A DNA stretch of 64,000 nt from Plenodomus lindquistii. Taxonomy: Eukaryota; Ascomycota; Dothideomycetes; Pleosporales; Leptosphaeriaceae. Made by a program: the position numbers and the translations under genes. The DNA is taken from assembly GCA_025504975.1 (NCBI GenBank), contig JANUWI010000005.1, positions 1 through 64,000 of the forward strand, given 5' to 3'. The notes under the pieces were generated by a model that did no database searches, had not been told where the DNA came from, and saw nothing but the letters and a program-made list of their open reading frames with translations. Of the stretch, positions 1 to 7,323 are shown piece by piece (positions within the stretch are counted from its first letter, which is position 1; each line of letters opens with the position of its first letter).

Positions 1-359
1 TAACCCTGACCCTAACCCTAATCGGTTAACCAGAACTATGAATACCAACACGCTCCCCTCGGGCCAACATCTCTACAGATAAGCCCAGCGAACGATATCC
101 TTTGCTTGCCGCCGGTCCCACTGTAAAACCGGTATTCTGAGACAAGCCCAGCGCTTATCTCGGAGGCAAGGCAGACTCATCGGGGGAATCCCCCCGAGGC
201 GATGTATATAAACTGCTCTCCTGTCGCTCCTGACGAGTTTCTTTCTGTAGATCCAACAAGAAACGAAAAGTATCTCCTCACAAGAGATATTTAGAGTCTT
301 CATTTTACAGAAAGAATAAAATCCAATCGAGTTCCTCTTCAGTGGCTCTGTCACTCTTT
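1..359 (+). repeat. PLE terminal repeat (pseudo-LTR-like), copy 1
   Basis: This segment of about 360 bp recurs at 4004-4362 and 4580-4940 with only a few differences, such as one C fewer in the C-run near 4196 and C298 to A in copy 2. All copies start with the same imperfect telomere-like string (TAACCCTGACCC...), so that string is copied with the element rather than added by telomerase. Inside are a TATA-like TATATAAA (205-212), a GC hairpin (CGGGGG/CCCCCG, about 180-196), a long-range inverted repeat (AGATAAGC 77-84 with GCTTATCT 153-160), and a hammerhead ribozyme near the 3' end. After about 359 it runs into AACCCTAACCCT and then ORF1. Confidence 0.85.
221..310 (+). ncRNA. Hammerhead ribozyme motif, copy 1
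   Basis: All conserved core elements are present in type I order. CTGACGA is at 230-236. Stem II is GTTTCTT (237-243) with AAGAAAC (258-264), seven perfect pairs. GAAA is at 265-268. Stem III is AGTATCTC (269-276) with GAGATATT (284-291), eight pairs including one G-U, closed by a 7-nt loop. U-A follows at 292-293, so cleavage is predicted between 293 and 294. Stem I forms from GCTC (226-229) with GAGT (294-297), continued across an internal loop by CTGT (221-224) with ACAG (307-310). Hammerheads are known in the terminal repeats of Penelope-like elements. Self-cleavage itself is not shown. Confidence 0.85.
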
Positions 360-397
360 AACCCTAACCCTCCTCAACAACAACTCTTTTGGTCACC

Positions 398-1396
398 ATG
401 TCCGCTTCACCACACACTCCTCAACGAGGACAGCAGAACCGCGCCAGGGCGGGCCCCTCACCCCGCCAAGACGATATGGAGGTTGACTCGTCAACCATTC
501 CCGTTGAAACCCAATCCAGCGTCAATTCGGAATTGCATAATCGACGAATGGCCCTCGGGCTTGAAGTCGTTTCTGCTTTTCTGAAGAAAATCGTCAACTC
601 GCGCAGCGTTGCACAACTGGTGTCTAGCGTTCCAGCCGTAGCACAGGACAGAACTCGAGTCAATCTTGACAACATTGTGCAAGCACACGTCAAGAAAGCG
701 CTTGCAGTCTCCCTCCTCGCGGAATGGAGAGATTGCATCGCTAAAGAAAACTTCGACTCTATCCTGGAGCTTAAATCCCTTCGTGCTCCGTCCATTCAGG
801 TCAGCAAGCTTGCTGAACACGGCGGTAGCATCCCGCGAAATTTCGATGAATCTCTCAAGGAAGCCAAAAAGCTGTCACTCACCCGCATGATCGAAATCAA
901 GGACCTTGAGGTGCAATCCCTGACCGGTCTATGCAACCAGACACAGCAGGCGAATTTACTACACAGAAGCTGGTTACCCATCGCCCAGATGGAAGGGGTG
1001 AGCTTTGAGGCCTCGGCTATTCTGCTCGACCCCGCCTGCTCCCTGTCCCTGGTACAATCAGCCATATCAATTGGAGAGAATACTGCGCAGAAACAGATGA
1101 GCCTTAGGGCAAAGAAATCTAGCACAGTTAAAAGAGCACGTAGAGACGGGACAGCCGTCATGCCAACGGACTCCAAAAGTCTCGAAGTGTTCGTCAAAGA
1201 AATCGCGAAACGGCAAAGGCAGTCTGCCCAAGACAAGGCCAAAGCCAACAAGAAAAAATCGGGAAAAGGTCGGAGAGGGGCTGGTCCCTCCAAGACCAAA
1301 AACCAGAAGAATCCCAACAAAATTGGGAAGAAGAACCGCCAACAAAAAAACGGAAAACGCGGTTCTTCCTCCAGAAGGCAGCCCAAGAAGCCTTAG
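398..1396 (+). CDS. PLE ORF1, basic C-terminal protein (332 aa)
   Basis: First ORF of the retroelement. The first ATG in frame is at 398, in a good context (gtcaccATG). No known domain is recognised. The last 90 or so residues are very rich in Lys, Arg, Gly and Ser, as expected for a nucleic-acid-binding protein. Endonuclease-deficient PLEs are known to carry an extra ORF upstream of the RT, so a role in RNA binding or particle formation is inferred. The end of the gene overlaps the ORF2 reading frame (open from 1144), and a canonical A AAA AAC slippery heptamer lies at 1345-1351. ORF1 could therefore be both a free product and the N-terminal part of an ORF1-ORF2 fusion. Confidence 0.7.
   Translation: MSASPHTPQRGQQNRARAGPSPRQDDMEVDSSTIPVETQSSVNSELHNRRMALGLEVVSAFLKKIVNSRSVAQLVSSVPAVAQDRTRVNLDNIVQAHVKKALAVSLLAEWRDCIAKENFDSILELKSLRAPSIQVSKLAEHGGSIPRNFDESLKEAKKLSLTRMIEIKDLEVQSLTGLCNQTQQANLLHRSWLPIAQMEGVSFEASAILLDPACSLSLVQSAISIGENTAQKQMSLRAKKSSTVKRARRDGTAVMPTDSKSLEVFVKEIAKRQRQSAQDKAKANKKKSGKGRRGAGPSKTKNQKNPNKIGKKNRQQKNGKRGSSSRRQPKKP
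1345..1351 (+). promoter_or_regulatory. Candidate -1 ribosomal frameshift site, A AAA AAC
   Basis: In the ORF1 frame the codons read CAA AAA AAC, so the heptamer A AAA AAC sits in the X XXY YYZ phase needed for -1 slippage. A -1 shift here enters exactly the ORF2 frame, which has no stop from 1144 to 3466. ORF2 has no in-frame ATG until 1471. I saw no strong downstream pseudoknot by eye, only weak pairing such as CTTC/GAAG. Confidence 0.55.
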
Positions 1397-3468
1397 ATGC
1401 ACCGGCTCCCTTTGCATCAGGCAAGCTGCCTTTGGAGTTCTACCAACTCTCAAGTAACACTGCACAACACATGTACATCTGGCGTACATGGCCGTCTCAT
1501 TGGTTTGAGACTCTCATGTCATGGAAACCAGGTGTACACAAACTCGATGGTGTCAGACTTCCCCCGGACATCGAGTACACCCTTAGTGTAAACTTGAAAC
1601 ACCTCTTCCCTATTCGATATTCGGAAAAGGTTGCTGAAGATTGGTTCGAGGAACTTTGCCGCAAGGCCAGACTCCTCACCTATTTTTGGAAAAAAGGTAA
1701 CGATCAAGATGACGTTACCCCCGACTGGGCGAAATCAATCCCGTATCTCGCTTCCGGTTGGGACCCTGGCATTGACGACGACTGGTTTGCAGATGGTATT
1801 CTTGACGGGAGGAAGACTCTGCGTCATGCGCTCCATGAGCGATCTATACCCCGACGAGATGTAAAGGACGATGCTCTCTTTCATGTGACCGTCCATCCAA
1901 AAAACCTGCAAAGATGGCTGTCGGAAGCTCAGCTTCTGGCTTTCATCACCGACAAAAACCTGGGGATTGTCGTCGTCACTCGTGAATGGTACGAGGAACA
2001 ACTCCAAGCCTTTTTGGATCTACCATCACCTTCAACAGCGCATCTCCCTCCCAGGGAGCGCCGTCCGCTGTTTGAGGTTCAGCATCAAGGAAAGGAAGCT
2101 TTTACCGATTTCTTCACGGGTTGCGTCAATGACCTGAACGGTAGAATGCTCAAGATGCCCAACGGCGAAGTTTTTCCGTTCCTTTCTTCAAAAAAGGTAC
2201 AAAAATTCTGGCGTTCAGCGTATTCCAATACGACAATCCCTGTCTTCCATGGTATCCCAAAGATTCACAAAAATCCATGGAAGATTCGGCCAATAGTCCC
2301 TATGCATTCTTATGTGTTAGGACCGCTGGCCAGGATTTTGCACGCCCTTCTCTTACCGGTTCAACGATCTTTCCCATGGATATGTGAAAGCAGTCGGAAT
2401 CTGTGTTCAGAAGTCGCAGATTTTAATAGGAGATTGGAAACTTCTCCACGTCTCCATTCTGGAGATGTGACGGGCATGTACACGAATATTCAATGGAGGT
2501 ATTTTCGTGATGCCCTGCAGCTTATCTTATCTTCCGGCGACTGGTATGATGAGCAGACCAGGAACTGGATTTTAGACGCTGCCGAACGAATCTGGTTTAG
2601 CGCCTTGTTTCAGCTCGGACCATACTTGGTTAGTCAGACAGACGGAGTGCCAATGGGGCTACATTGCGCTCCAGTCTTTGCAAACCTTTTCATGGCCTTC
2701 TACGAACAAGGATTCATCAACGCGTCACCATCTCTGTTTTACAGACGATACATTGATGATATCTTCGCCCTTGACCCTTCGGACGAAGCGCTAGATCGAT
2801 TACGCGTCCCCGGACTTTCGATCCAATGGACGCATTCCGCCCACGAACTCCCGTTCCTCGACGTACGCTTCCACACGCACCCCGAGTCGGCGGAGGTGTG
2901 CTTCGCGCCTTATCACAAGGCGCTTAGCCACCACCAATATATCCCATGGGCAAGCGCCCATCCCCTGTCGGTCAAGAAGGGGATGATCAAAGGCGAGCTC
3001 AGCCGGGTCCGCGCAATATGCTATAAGGAGTCATACTTTTTGACATGGAAGGCGACATTTTTGTCGTGGCTCCGAGCGCGCGGCTGGCCAAATCGGGTGT
3101 TACACTCCTGGGCACGGCAAGTCCAATGGCGATCTTACTTTCCCGGCTCCGGGCTGGAGAAAAGGGAAAGGACGAAAGCAATCATTGCCGTGTCCAAATA
3201 TAACCCCGTATGGGATCAGGTTTCTTCGACCGCTATCTGGGAGAACATGAGGAAAGCATGGTTCCGTCATGGGCTTACGGACCTGCCATACCCACCGAAT
3301 GTTCTTGTTGCCAAGAAACGTACAAAGTCCATGTGGGACTCTGTGCGAGCGGTAAATCGAAATATCCTTACCAAGGAAATCGAAGAAATCGACATCGAGG
3401 ATTTGTCGGTATCTGTGTCATCCTTAAGCACAGAAATGCCCTATCAGTCCCCTCGAGCTCTGACCTGA
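1348..3468 (+). CDS. PLE ORF2, reverse transcriptase without GIY-YIG endonuclease
   Basis: RNA-dependent DNA polymerase of the telomeric Penelope-like element. Landmarks in order are DKNLG (about 1951), PKIHK (about 2257) with RPIV, the motif A region DVTGMYTNI (about 2464, first catalytic Asp), GVPMGLHCAP (about 2644), YIDDIF (2749-2766, the catalytic Asp pair) and LPFLDV. After these come the PLE-typical KKGMIKGELSRVR and RGWP stretches. About 120 residues follow with no GIY-YIG motif. The stretch PPTKKRKTR, encoded near 1339-1365 in this frame, looks like a nuclear localisation signal but overlaps the end of ORF1. No ATG occurs in frame before 1471, so expression by -1 frameshift from ORF1 is likely; start here is the shifted frame. 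Reinitiation at 1471 is the alternative. Confidence 0.85.
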   Translation, partial: KRKTRFFLQKAAQEALDAPAPFASGKLPLEFYQLSSNTAQHMYIWRTWPSHWFETLMSWKPGVHKLDGVRLPPDIEYTLSVNLKHLFPIRYSEKVAEDWFEELCRKARLLTYFWKKGNDQDDVTPDWAKSIPYLASGWDPGIDDDWFADGILDGRKTLRHALHERSIPRRDVKDDALFHVTVHPKNLQRWLSEAQLLAFITDKNLGIVVVTREWYEEQLQAFLDLPSPSTAHLPPRERRPLFEVQHQGKEAFTDFFTGCVNDLNGRMLKMPNGEVFPFLSSKKVQKFWRSAYSNTTIPVFHGIPKIHKNPWKIRPIVPMHSYVLGPLARILHALLLPVQRSFPWICESSRNLCSEVADFNRRLETSPRLHSGDVTGMYTNIQWRYFRDALQLILSSGDWYDEQTRNWILDAAERIWFSALFQLGPYLVSQTDGVPMGLHCAPVFANLFMAFYEQGFINASPSLFYRRYIDDIFALDPSDEALDRLRVPGLSIQWTHSAHELPFLDVRFHTHPESAEVCFAPYHKALSHHQYIPWASAHPLSVKKGMIKGELSRVRAICYKESYFLTWKATFLSWLRARGWPNRVLHSWARQVQWRSYFPGSGLEKRERTKAIIAVSKYNPVWDQVSSTAIWENMRKAWFRHGLTDLPYPPNVLVAKKRTKSMWDSVRAVNRNILTKEIEEIDIEDLSVSVSSLSTEMPYQSPRALT

Positions 3469-4003
3469 GCCTTACAATGTTCAGAGAAAGGCTGCTTCCT
3501 GCGTAATGCTCGAAGCCGTTGACACCCTTCCAGGAACCTCACACCACCTGAAGCCCGCCTGAAACCTCTTCGCCTGTCAGCCGTGAATATTGAAGGGGCA
3601 ACCCGGATACTGAAGCGCATTGCGAAGGGATGGATAGGGGTGAATAGTGGTATTTGGAACCTTTCCTGACCCTTGCTGTGTATCGCGACGCACCATGCCT
3701 AGCTTTCACACTTCAAGGAGCATCAACATGGTTGTTTTGAGAGGAACCTGGAAAATGGTTTGCCCCTTCTTAGTACCACACGAAACGTGCTAGTAGCCTC
3801 GGCGAAGACACAAAGTACTGTGCGAAGAGTCGGGAGATCATTTGCCCAATTCTCTTACAGCCATTTTGACGTTGGGGGAAGAAGGACAATTGGGGAAAGA
3901 ACGAGAGGAGATTGGTAAGTCATTTCGGTGTTATTTCGATTAAGGTCGACCATTGCGGTTTCTGGAAACAGACGGAATAGGAGAAGGGCAAGCGCCAAGG
4001 CGC
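3469..4003 (+). other. PLE 3' UTR
   Basis: Non-coding tail between the RT stop and the second terminal repeat. Its last 175 or so bases (from about 3829) recur at 4406-4579, so they are the conserved 3' end of the element. It finishes with GCGCCAAGGCGC, a short inverted repeat, directly before the telomere-like start of the next terminal repeat. I see no gene in it. Confidence 0.7.
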
Positions 4004-4362
4004 TAACCCTGACCCTAACCCTAATCGGTTAACCAGAACTATGAATACCAACACGCTCCCCTCGGGCCAACATCTCTACAGATAAGCCCAGCGAACGATA
4101 TCCTTTGCTTGCCGCCGGTCCCACTGTAAAACCGGTATTCTGAGACAAGCCCAGCGCTTATCTCGGAGGCAAGGCAGACTCATCGGGGGAATCCCCCGAG
4201 GCGATGTATATAAACTGCTCTCCTGTCGCTCCTGACGAGTTTCTTTCTGTAGATCCAACAAGAAACGAAAAGTATCTCCTCACAAGAGATATTTAGAGTA
4301 TTCATTTTACAGAAAGAATAAAATCCAATCGAGTTCCTCTTCAGTGGCTCTGTCACTCTTTA
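4004..4362 (+). repeat. PLE terminal repeat, copy 2
   Basis: Near-identical to 1-359, with one C deleted in the GC hairpin and a C-to-A change at 4300 inside the stem I internal loop of the ribozyme. It ends in CTCTTT joined directly to (CCCTAA)n, so it is the 3' terminus of the full-length copy at its attachment to older telomeric DNA. Confidence 0.85.
4223..4312 (+). ncRNA. Hammerhead ribozyme motif, copy 2
   Basis: Same fold as copy 1, with CTGACGA at 4232-4238 and predicted cleavage after A4295. All core bases and stems II and III are unchanged; the one substitution (4300) is outside the core. Confidence 0.82.
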
Positions 4363-4405
4363 ACCCTAACCCTAACCCTAACCCTAACCCTAACCCTAAC
4401 CCTAA
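4362..4405 (+). repeat. Interstitial telomeric repeat tract (CCCTAA)n
   Basis: About seven perfect CCCTAA units separate the full-length PLE from an older, 5'-truncated copy. Perfect units suggest that telomerase rebuilt the end between two insertion events. Confidence 0.9.
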
Positions 4406-4940
4406 GTCGGAGATCATTTGCCCAATTCTCTTACAGCCATTTTGACGTTGGGGGAAGAAAGACAATTGGGGAAAGAACGAGAGGAGATTGGTAAGTCATT
4501 TCGGTGTTATTTCGATTAAGGTCGACCATTGCGGTTTCTGGAAACAGACGGAATAGGAGAAGGGCAAGCGCCAAGGCGCTAACCCTGACCCTAACCCTAA
4601 TCGGTTAACCAGAACTATGAATACCAACACGCTCCCCTCGGGCCAACATCTCTACAGATAAGCCCAGCGAACGATATCCTTTGCTTGCCGCCGGTCCCAC
4701 TGTAAAACCGGTATTCTGAGACAAGCCCAGCGCTTATCTCGGAGGCAAGGCAGACTCATCGGGGGAATCCCCCCGAGGCGATGTATATAAACTGCTCTCC
4801 TGTCGCTCCTGACGAGTTTCTTTCTGTAGATCCAACAAGAAACGAAAAGTATCTCCTCACAAGAGATATTTAGAGTCTTCATTTTACAGAAAGAATAAAA
4901 TCCAATCGAGTTCCTCTTCAGTGGCTCTGTCACTCTTTAA
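4406..4940 (+). mobile_element. 5'-truncated PLE copy (3' end plus terminal repeat)
   Basis: Bases 4406-4579 match the last 175 or so bases of the PLE 3' UTR (3829-4003), and 4580-4940 match the terminal repeat. No ORF remains. The left edge abuts telomeric repeats at AGTCGGAGATC, which fits incomplete reverse transcription or end erosion before telomere healing. Its right edge passes through CCCTACTAACCC into perfect telomere repeats. Confidence 0.85.
4800..4889 (+). ncRNA. Hammerhead ribozyme motif, copy 3
   Basis: Identical in core and stems to copy 1, with CTGACGA at 4809-4815 and predicted cleavage after A4872. It lies in the terminal repeat of the truncated element. Confidence 0.82.
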
Positions 4941-4963
4941 CCCTACTAACCCTAACCCTAACC

Positions 4964-5004
<41 letters not shown>

Positions 5005-5011
5005 CCCTAAC
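4941..5011 (+). repeat. Innermost telomeric repeat tract
   Basis: About eleven CCCTAA units with slips (CCCTACTAACCC at the left edge, one extra A near 4986). Unique AT-rich subtelomeric DNA follows, so this marks an earlier chromosome end. Confidence 0.9.
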
Positions 5012-5381
5012 TAAATATATATTAAAAATAGCCTAGAAAAGCATTTCTAATACTAAAATACCTAAAATTCTCTAGAGCTAGAAAAATTCTCTAGAGGAGC
5101 TAGTTCTCTTGTTAGGTTACAAGTTAAGATAACACGAACCTTTTTAGTATAGTAACAGAAAAGAAAGCTTAATAAGAGAATGCGATATATTTGGAAGAAT
5201 CTAGACAAGTCTATGAAAAACTAAGAGAATGCTGCAGAACTAAAAAAAGAAAACGACCGCTGACCTAAATGAGTGACTACCTCGCAATTGTACATGCTTC
5301 TCCATTGGTTGACCCTGTGCCATCTTGATATCGTCTACTTTTTGCCCCGGTGAACCAGGTTCGAACAAGCACTTGTGAACT
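5012..5381. other. AT-rich subtelomeric spacer
   Basis: AT-rich sequence between the telomeric tract and the first unique gene, with short runs such as TCTCTAGA repeated near 5072-5096. I see no gene or clear element. Confidence 0.6.
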
Positions 5382-6506
5382 TTACATCTTGGAAGGCTGG
5401 TTACTACCGCCCACTGCGTGACCCGGGGTCAGGAAGGTGCTGCCAGGGGTGGTAGAAAGGGTAACCCTCTCGCCTGGGTAATCCCTTTTAACCTGCTCGT
5501 AGTCATAGGTCTGCTTCATGGTATCTCTGTTCAAACCGGCGTCTTTGAGTCCGTCTTCGACTGCCTGTAGGTATTGTTCCTGGCCGAGTTCGTATGCGAT
5601 GGTGATGCCTTCTTTCATAAGGTCCTCGTCGAACTCCTCGCCCCAGGCTTTGACATACTCATATGCTTTCTTAGCATCAGCCCTGGCTCCCTCACCGCAG
5701 AGGATATGGAAGACGGAGGGAGCATAATCGTCAGCCCAGAAGACAAGTACACTACAGCCGCTCAGGTCGGTGACCTTGACGGATCCACCCTTGCTGCGTA
5801 CAGTGGTGCCATAGACCCATTGGTTCTCGCGGATGTCCTGAAGATCCTTGGCCTGACCGCTGTTCAGAACTCTACGCTCAAGGTTGCTGATGGAGCGGAT
5901 TTTCGTTTGAGACTCGCCCTGGCTCGGTGCAAGACCCTGGTTCAGCACGTTACTACCCTTGTTGATAGTGAATTTGACCTTCTGGCCTGCAGTCGTTGAC
6001 AGACTATAGGGTTGTCGGTTGATGATATTGACGTTCGGGTTGACCTCTTGGAGTCCGGCTATGGCTTCGTCCAGATATTCTTGTTTGTAGTACGCAATGG
6101 TGACGCCGTTCTCTTCCAAGTCCTGACCAATCCTTTTACCCTGAGTCCTGATCTTCTCATAGGCTGCCTTGGCATCTGATCTCTCGTTGCCGCACAAAAT
6201 GTGGAAGGCAGAAGGAGCCCAATCTGAAGCCCAGAATACAAGAACGGTGCAGCCGCTCAGGTTGGTGACTGAGATCGAGCTCTCACGCCTGGCCCTACTG
6301 CCGTAGACCCAATCGTTCTCAAGAATGTTGTTGAGGTCGCTAGCCTGGGTATCAGAAAGGACCCTACGCTCGAGGCCGTGGCGCAAGTCAACTTGCTCAC
6401 TTGCGGGGATGGCACGGGCTTCGACGCTGCCAGCTGAAAGAGGAGCTGCAACAATGCCGCTGATGAGGGCGGAGGCTGCGAAGAGGAGGTTTTTAACGTT
6501 GACCAT
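5382..6506 (-). CDS. Secreted protein with two tandem copies of one unit (374 aa)
   Basis: Residues 1-20 form a typical signal peptide ending near AAP. The rest is one unit of about 165 residues present twice. Each unit starts with LERRV (residues 45-49 and 209-213). Then come a DWVYG/QWVYG segment, a core with two Cys (SGCxVLVFWA...APSxFHILCG, residues 85-106 and 250-271), an Asp/Lys/Ala-rich helix, a VTIAY/ITIAY strand, and a tail resembling LSTTxG. The LERR sites resemble Kex2 cleavage sites, so processing into two mature proteins with one disulphide each is plausible. I do not recognise the family. Its subtelomeric location, small size and secretion make an effector-type role possible, but that is inference. 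There are no introns; it is head-to-head with the F-box gene. Confidence 0.75.
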   Translation of the reverse strand: MVNVKNLLFAASALISGIVAAPLSAGSVEARAIPASEQVDLRHGLERRVLSDTQASDLNNILENDWVYGSRARRESSISVTNLSGCTVLVFWASDWAPSAFHILCGNERSDAKAAYEKIRTQGKRIGQDLEENGVTIAYYKQEYLDEAIAGLQEVNPNVNIINRQPYSLSTTAGQKVKFTINKGSNVLNQGLAPSQGESQTKIRSISNLERRVLNSGQAKDLQDIRENQWVYGTTVRSKGGSVKVTDLSGCSVLVFWADDYAPSVFHILCGEGARADAKKAYEYVKAWGEEFDEDLMKEGITIAYELGQEQYLQAVEDGLKDAGLNRDTMKQTYDYEQVKRDYPGERVTLSTTPGSTFLTPGHAVGGSNQPSKM

Positions 6507-7323
6507 CTTGACGGTGTTTGTGCACCGTGGTTCAAAGATGAAATATGAAAGACTGCTACCCAGTACACAAAAGCGAGGATGTGCAAGTGGAACTGAGGAG
6601 TTGAGAGCGAGCTATTGGTGTTGTGGATGATGAGATGATTGTGATGATGAACTTATAGAACGCAGAGCGGTGCGACCTATATATTTGCGTCTGCATTGTT
6701 GTTGGAGTCCTGAATGTCCCTTCTTACTTTGAAAATGAAAACGAGAATGAGTCTCGTGAGGCGTGTGTTGACCTACAGTCTCTCGACTACTAATGAATCT
6801 TACATAAGATGACCAGGCGCTGCAATTAGATCAGCGAATGCTCGTTGGTCGCATGCCTTTGGAGCTTCGGAGACCGATTTCTTGGTGGAGCGTCTGATTC
6901 TTCCTGGAGATCAAACTGATCCCCACGCGCCGGCTGTGCCTTACCAATCGCTCGTCCGCGCAAGGTTGGTGTTTCAGGAGAGCGTTGTCGGTGGGGCCAC
7001 GACATCGGTGTTCTCACGACCGATACCGGTACCGGTACCTATTACCCGAGTACGTCATCTGACAGCAAACGCCGCGTTGGTGCCTAGAGTACACAGTACA
7101 TCTAGTAATGTGCCCACACTTGTAACTGCAACATCACAACAACTACCTACTTTCGTACACGTCTGGAAGCTGGCTGGTTCTACGCTGATTTCGTAACGAC
7201 ATTGACCTTGCCGAACGTAACATTGCTCACGGCGAACAGCTATACGTGGCTTCTCTTTCTCAATCGAGTTCACTACACGACTCGTCCGACTTTCGTACTC
7301 TTCCTGTCCAACCCTACGCAATC
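6507..7323. promoter_or_regulatory. Divergent promoter, secreted protein / F-box gene
   Basis: An 817-bp shared upstream region. A TATATAT box at 6678-6684 lies about 170 bp upstream of the secreted-protein ATG on the minus strand. A perfect 14-bp palindrome TACCGGTACCGGTA is at 7024-7037. No further gene is supported here. Confidence 0.5.

Larger units (their letters stand above)
1..4362 (+). mobile_element. Telomere-associated Penelope-like retroelement, endonuclease-deficient, full-length copy
   Basis: The layout is terminal repeat (1-359), a short CCCTAA tract, ORF1, ORF2 with reverse transcriptase, a 3' UTR, then a second terminal repeat (4004-4362) that runs into (CCCTAA)n. ORF2 carries the PLE-type RT landmarks (DKNLG, PKIHK...RPIV, YIDDIF) and no GIY-YIG endonuclease follows the RT. 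That matches the endonuclease-lacking, telomere-associated PLEs described as Athena in rotifers and Coprina in fungi. The 5' end points toward the chromosome terminus. This is the orientation expected if the G-strand overhang primes reverse transcription from the RNA 3' end. Base 1 falls exactly at the start of the repeated segment, so sequence further out is not visible. ORF1 and ORF2 have no internal stops, so the copy may be active or recent. Confidence 0.85.

Noticed and set aside
73..354. 93-codon minus-strand ORF inside the PLE terminal repeat, repeated at 4652-4933
   Set aside because: It is identical in two copies only because the repeat is; in copy 2 the one-base deletion breaks it. 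It covers the ribozyme and TATA box and has no protein-like features.
3000..3468. Possible GIY-YIG endonuclease at the end of the PLE ORF2
   Set aside because: No GIY/YIG pair or its downstream Arg/Glu pattern is visible in the last 150 or so residues.
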